Origin: an uncultured bacterium
Lineage (GTDB): Bacteria; Cyanobacteriota; Vampirovibrionia; Gastranaerophilales; Gastranaerophilaceae
Assembly (NCBI GenBank): GCA_902795965.1
Contig: CADBNI010000043.1
Location: 1 to 40,548, forward strand
Direction: 5' to 3'
Length of the DNA: 40,548 nt
How positions within the stretch are numbered: position 1 is the stretch's first letter; each line of letters starts with the position of its first letter. Shown piece after piece: positions 39,978 to 40,548 of the stretch. A program made the translations under genes and the position numbers. The notes beneath the pieces are model-generated. The model made no database searches. It had not been told where the DNA came from and saw nothing but the letters and a program-made list of their open reading frames with translations.

Positions 39978-40006
39978 GGTGAGGGGTACAATTATTACAT
40001 AAAAAA
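39948..40006 (-). repeat. Right terminal inverted repeat of the DUF559 cassette
   Basis: Exact reverse complement of 39517-39575 over 59 bp. It encodes the C-terminal end and stop of the DUF559 gene. Its outer A6 (40001-40006) is the U-tract of the fusA terminator read on the minus strand. Confidence 0.95.
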
Positions 40007-40027
40007 GAGAGGTTTTTCAACCTCTCT
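40001..40027 (-). terminator. Terminator of fusA
   Basis: AGAGAGGTT (40006-40014) and AACCTCTCT (40019-40027) form a perfect 9-bp stem with a 4-nt loop. On the minus strand it is followed by six U residues (40006-40001, partly shared with the stem base). ATTTTT on the other side may make it bidirectional. Confidence 0.88.
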
Positions 40028-40046
40028 ATTTTTCGCAAAATAATTT

Positions 40047-40548
40047 TTATGCTTTGCTCGCTCCCGCTTTTTCAATGATTTCTTTTTCAACATTTGCAGG
40101 AACTTGTTCGTAGCACTGGAATTCCATTGAGAATGTTCCGCGACCTTGAGTATTACTTCTCAAGTCTGTTGCGTAACCGAACATATTCGCAAGAGGAACG
40201 ATAGCTCTGACAATTACGTTACCCGTATTGCCTTGAGGTTCTTGACCTTCGATTCTTCCGCGGCGTCTTGAGATGTCACCGATAATCGTACCCGTAAATT
40301 CATCAGGGATTTCGATTTCAACTTTCATCATAGGTTCAAGTATGCAGGGTTGTGCTTTTTTACAGCCGTCTTTGATAGCCATTGAACCTGCGATTTTGAA
40401 CGCCATTTCAGACGAGTCAACTTCGTGGTAACTTCCGTCATAAAGTTCAACCTTAACGTCAATCATCGGGAATCCTGCTAAGATACCGCCTTCAAGAGCT
40501 TCTTCCATACCTTTTCTTGCAGGTTCGATGTATTCTTTCGGAACTGCA
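40047..40548 (-). CDS. fusA: Elongation factor G, C-terminal part (5' end outside the window)
   Basis: EF-G drives translocation on the ribosome with GTP. About 166 residues are present, covering domains IV and [93 protein letters not shown] and a terminal [16 protein letters not shown]. The frame runs open through the window end, so the ATG at 40508 is internal, not the start. The GTPase domain is not visible. Ended by a strong terminator next to the DUF559 cassette. Confidence 0.95.
   Translation of the reverse strand, partial: AVPKEYIEPARKGMEEALEGGILAGFPMIDVKVELYDGSYHEVDSSEMAFKIAGSMAIKDGCKKAQPCILEPMMKVEIEIPDEFTGTIIGDISRRRGRIEGQEPQGNTGNVIVRAIVPLANMFGYATDLRSNTQGRGTFSMEFQCYEQVPANVEKEIIEKAGASKA

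Noticed and set aside
40047-40508. Reading the last minus-strand frame as a complete 153-residue gene
   Set aside because: Sequence upstream of the ATG at 40508 continues the EF-G consensus ([11 protein letters not shown]) to the window edge, so the gene is truncated by the window.

Overview
The window is AT-rich chromosomal DNA of a Gram-negative-type bacterium. It encodes two TolC-like outer-membrane proteins, an RND pump, an MlaD-domain protein and several secreted or pilin-like proteins. Four prepilin-like proteins share a near-identical FTLAEVLITLGI(I/V)GVVA leader, and there is a four-subunit 2-oxoacid:ferredoxin oxidoreductase. From general knowledge this mix fits gut Vampirovibrionia/Melainabacteria (Candidatus Gastranaerophilales). 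That placement is inference, not a database match.

Layout. 1-1000: 3' end of tRNA-Asp, a Fic-domain AMPylator, and a tRNA-like 3' fragment. 1050-7000: secreted protein, PAP2 phosphatase, SnoaL-like protein, rarA, regulator/prepilin pair A, two small unknown genes and prmC. 6966-11670: marR-emrA-emrB operon divergent from a tolC-like gene, together a complete tripartite drug pump with its repressor. 11668-14664: regulator/prepilin pair B, a cysteine-rich small protein and a GAF/HD-GYP protein with a degenerate active site. 14919-17055: rsmD divergent from a fixC/fixX-like pair. 17060-18047: prepilin/regulator pair C. 18044-20494: upp, mlaD-like gene, rpoZ-like gene and a purine nucleoside phosphorylase. 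20495-20970: repeat-rich spacer. 21268-24019: korDABC operon. 24162-31845: a 2106-residue coiled-coil protein overlapping a GlcD-type flavoprotein. 31842-37700: MFP-RND-TolC efflux operon. 37846-38206: second copy of the long spacer repeat. 38207-39415: regulator/prepilin pair D. 39517-40006: a DUF559 endonuclease gene bounded by 59-bp perfect inverted repeats. 40047-end: 3' part of fusA (EF-G).

The main unusual signals are these. (1) All four prepilin-like genes are head-to-head with a small helix-turn-helix regulator. All four have a perfect TTGACA -35 with a 17-bp spacer, and each locus carries its own private palindromes around the promoter, which looks like four orthogonal repressor/pilin switches. 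(2) Several intergenic hairpin elements have arms built of 7-9-bp units; the unit differs between elements but matches between the two arms of one element, and the arms run into the stop codons of neighbouring genes. (3) Two copies of a nested-palindrome element show compensatory base changes. (4) A single-gene DUF559 cassette lies exactly between two terminator U-tracts. (5) At least eight genes have a -10 box 6-8 nt before the start codon and no usable Shine-Dalgarno, suggesting leaderless mRNAs.

In physiology the window combines drug export (two tripartite systems), anaerobic flavin/ferredoxin redox chemistry (Kor, FixCX-like, GlcD-like), purine and pyrimidine salvage (PNP, Upp), ribosome and release-factor methylation (RsmD, PrmC), and surface appendages under apparently locus-specific control.
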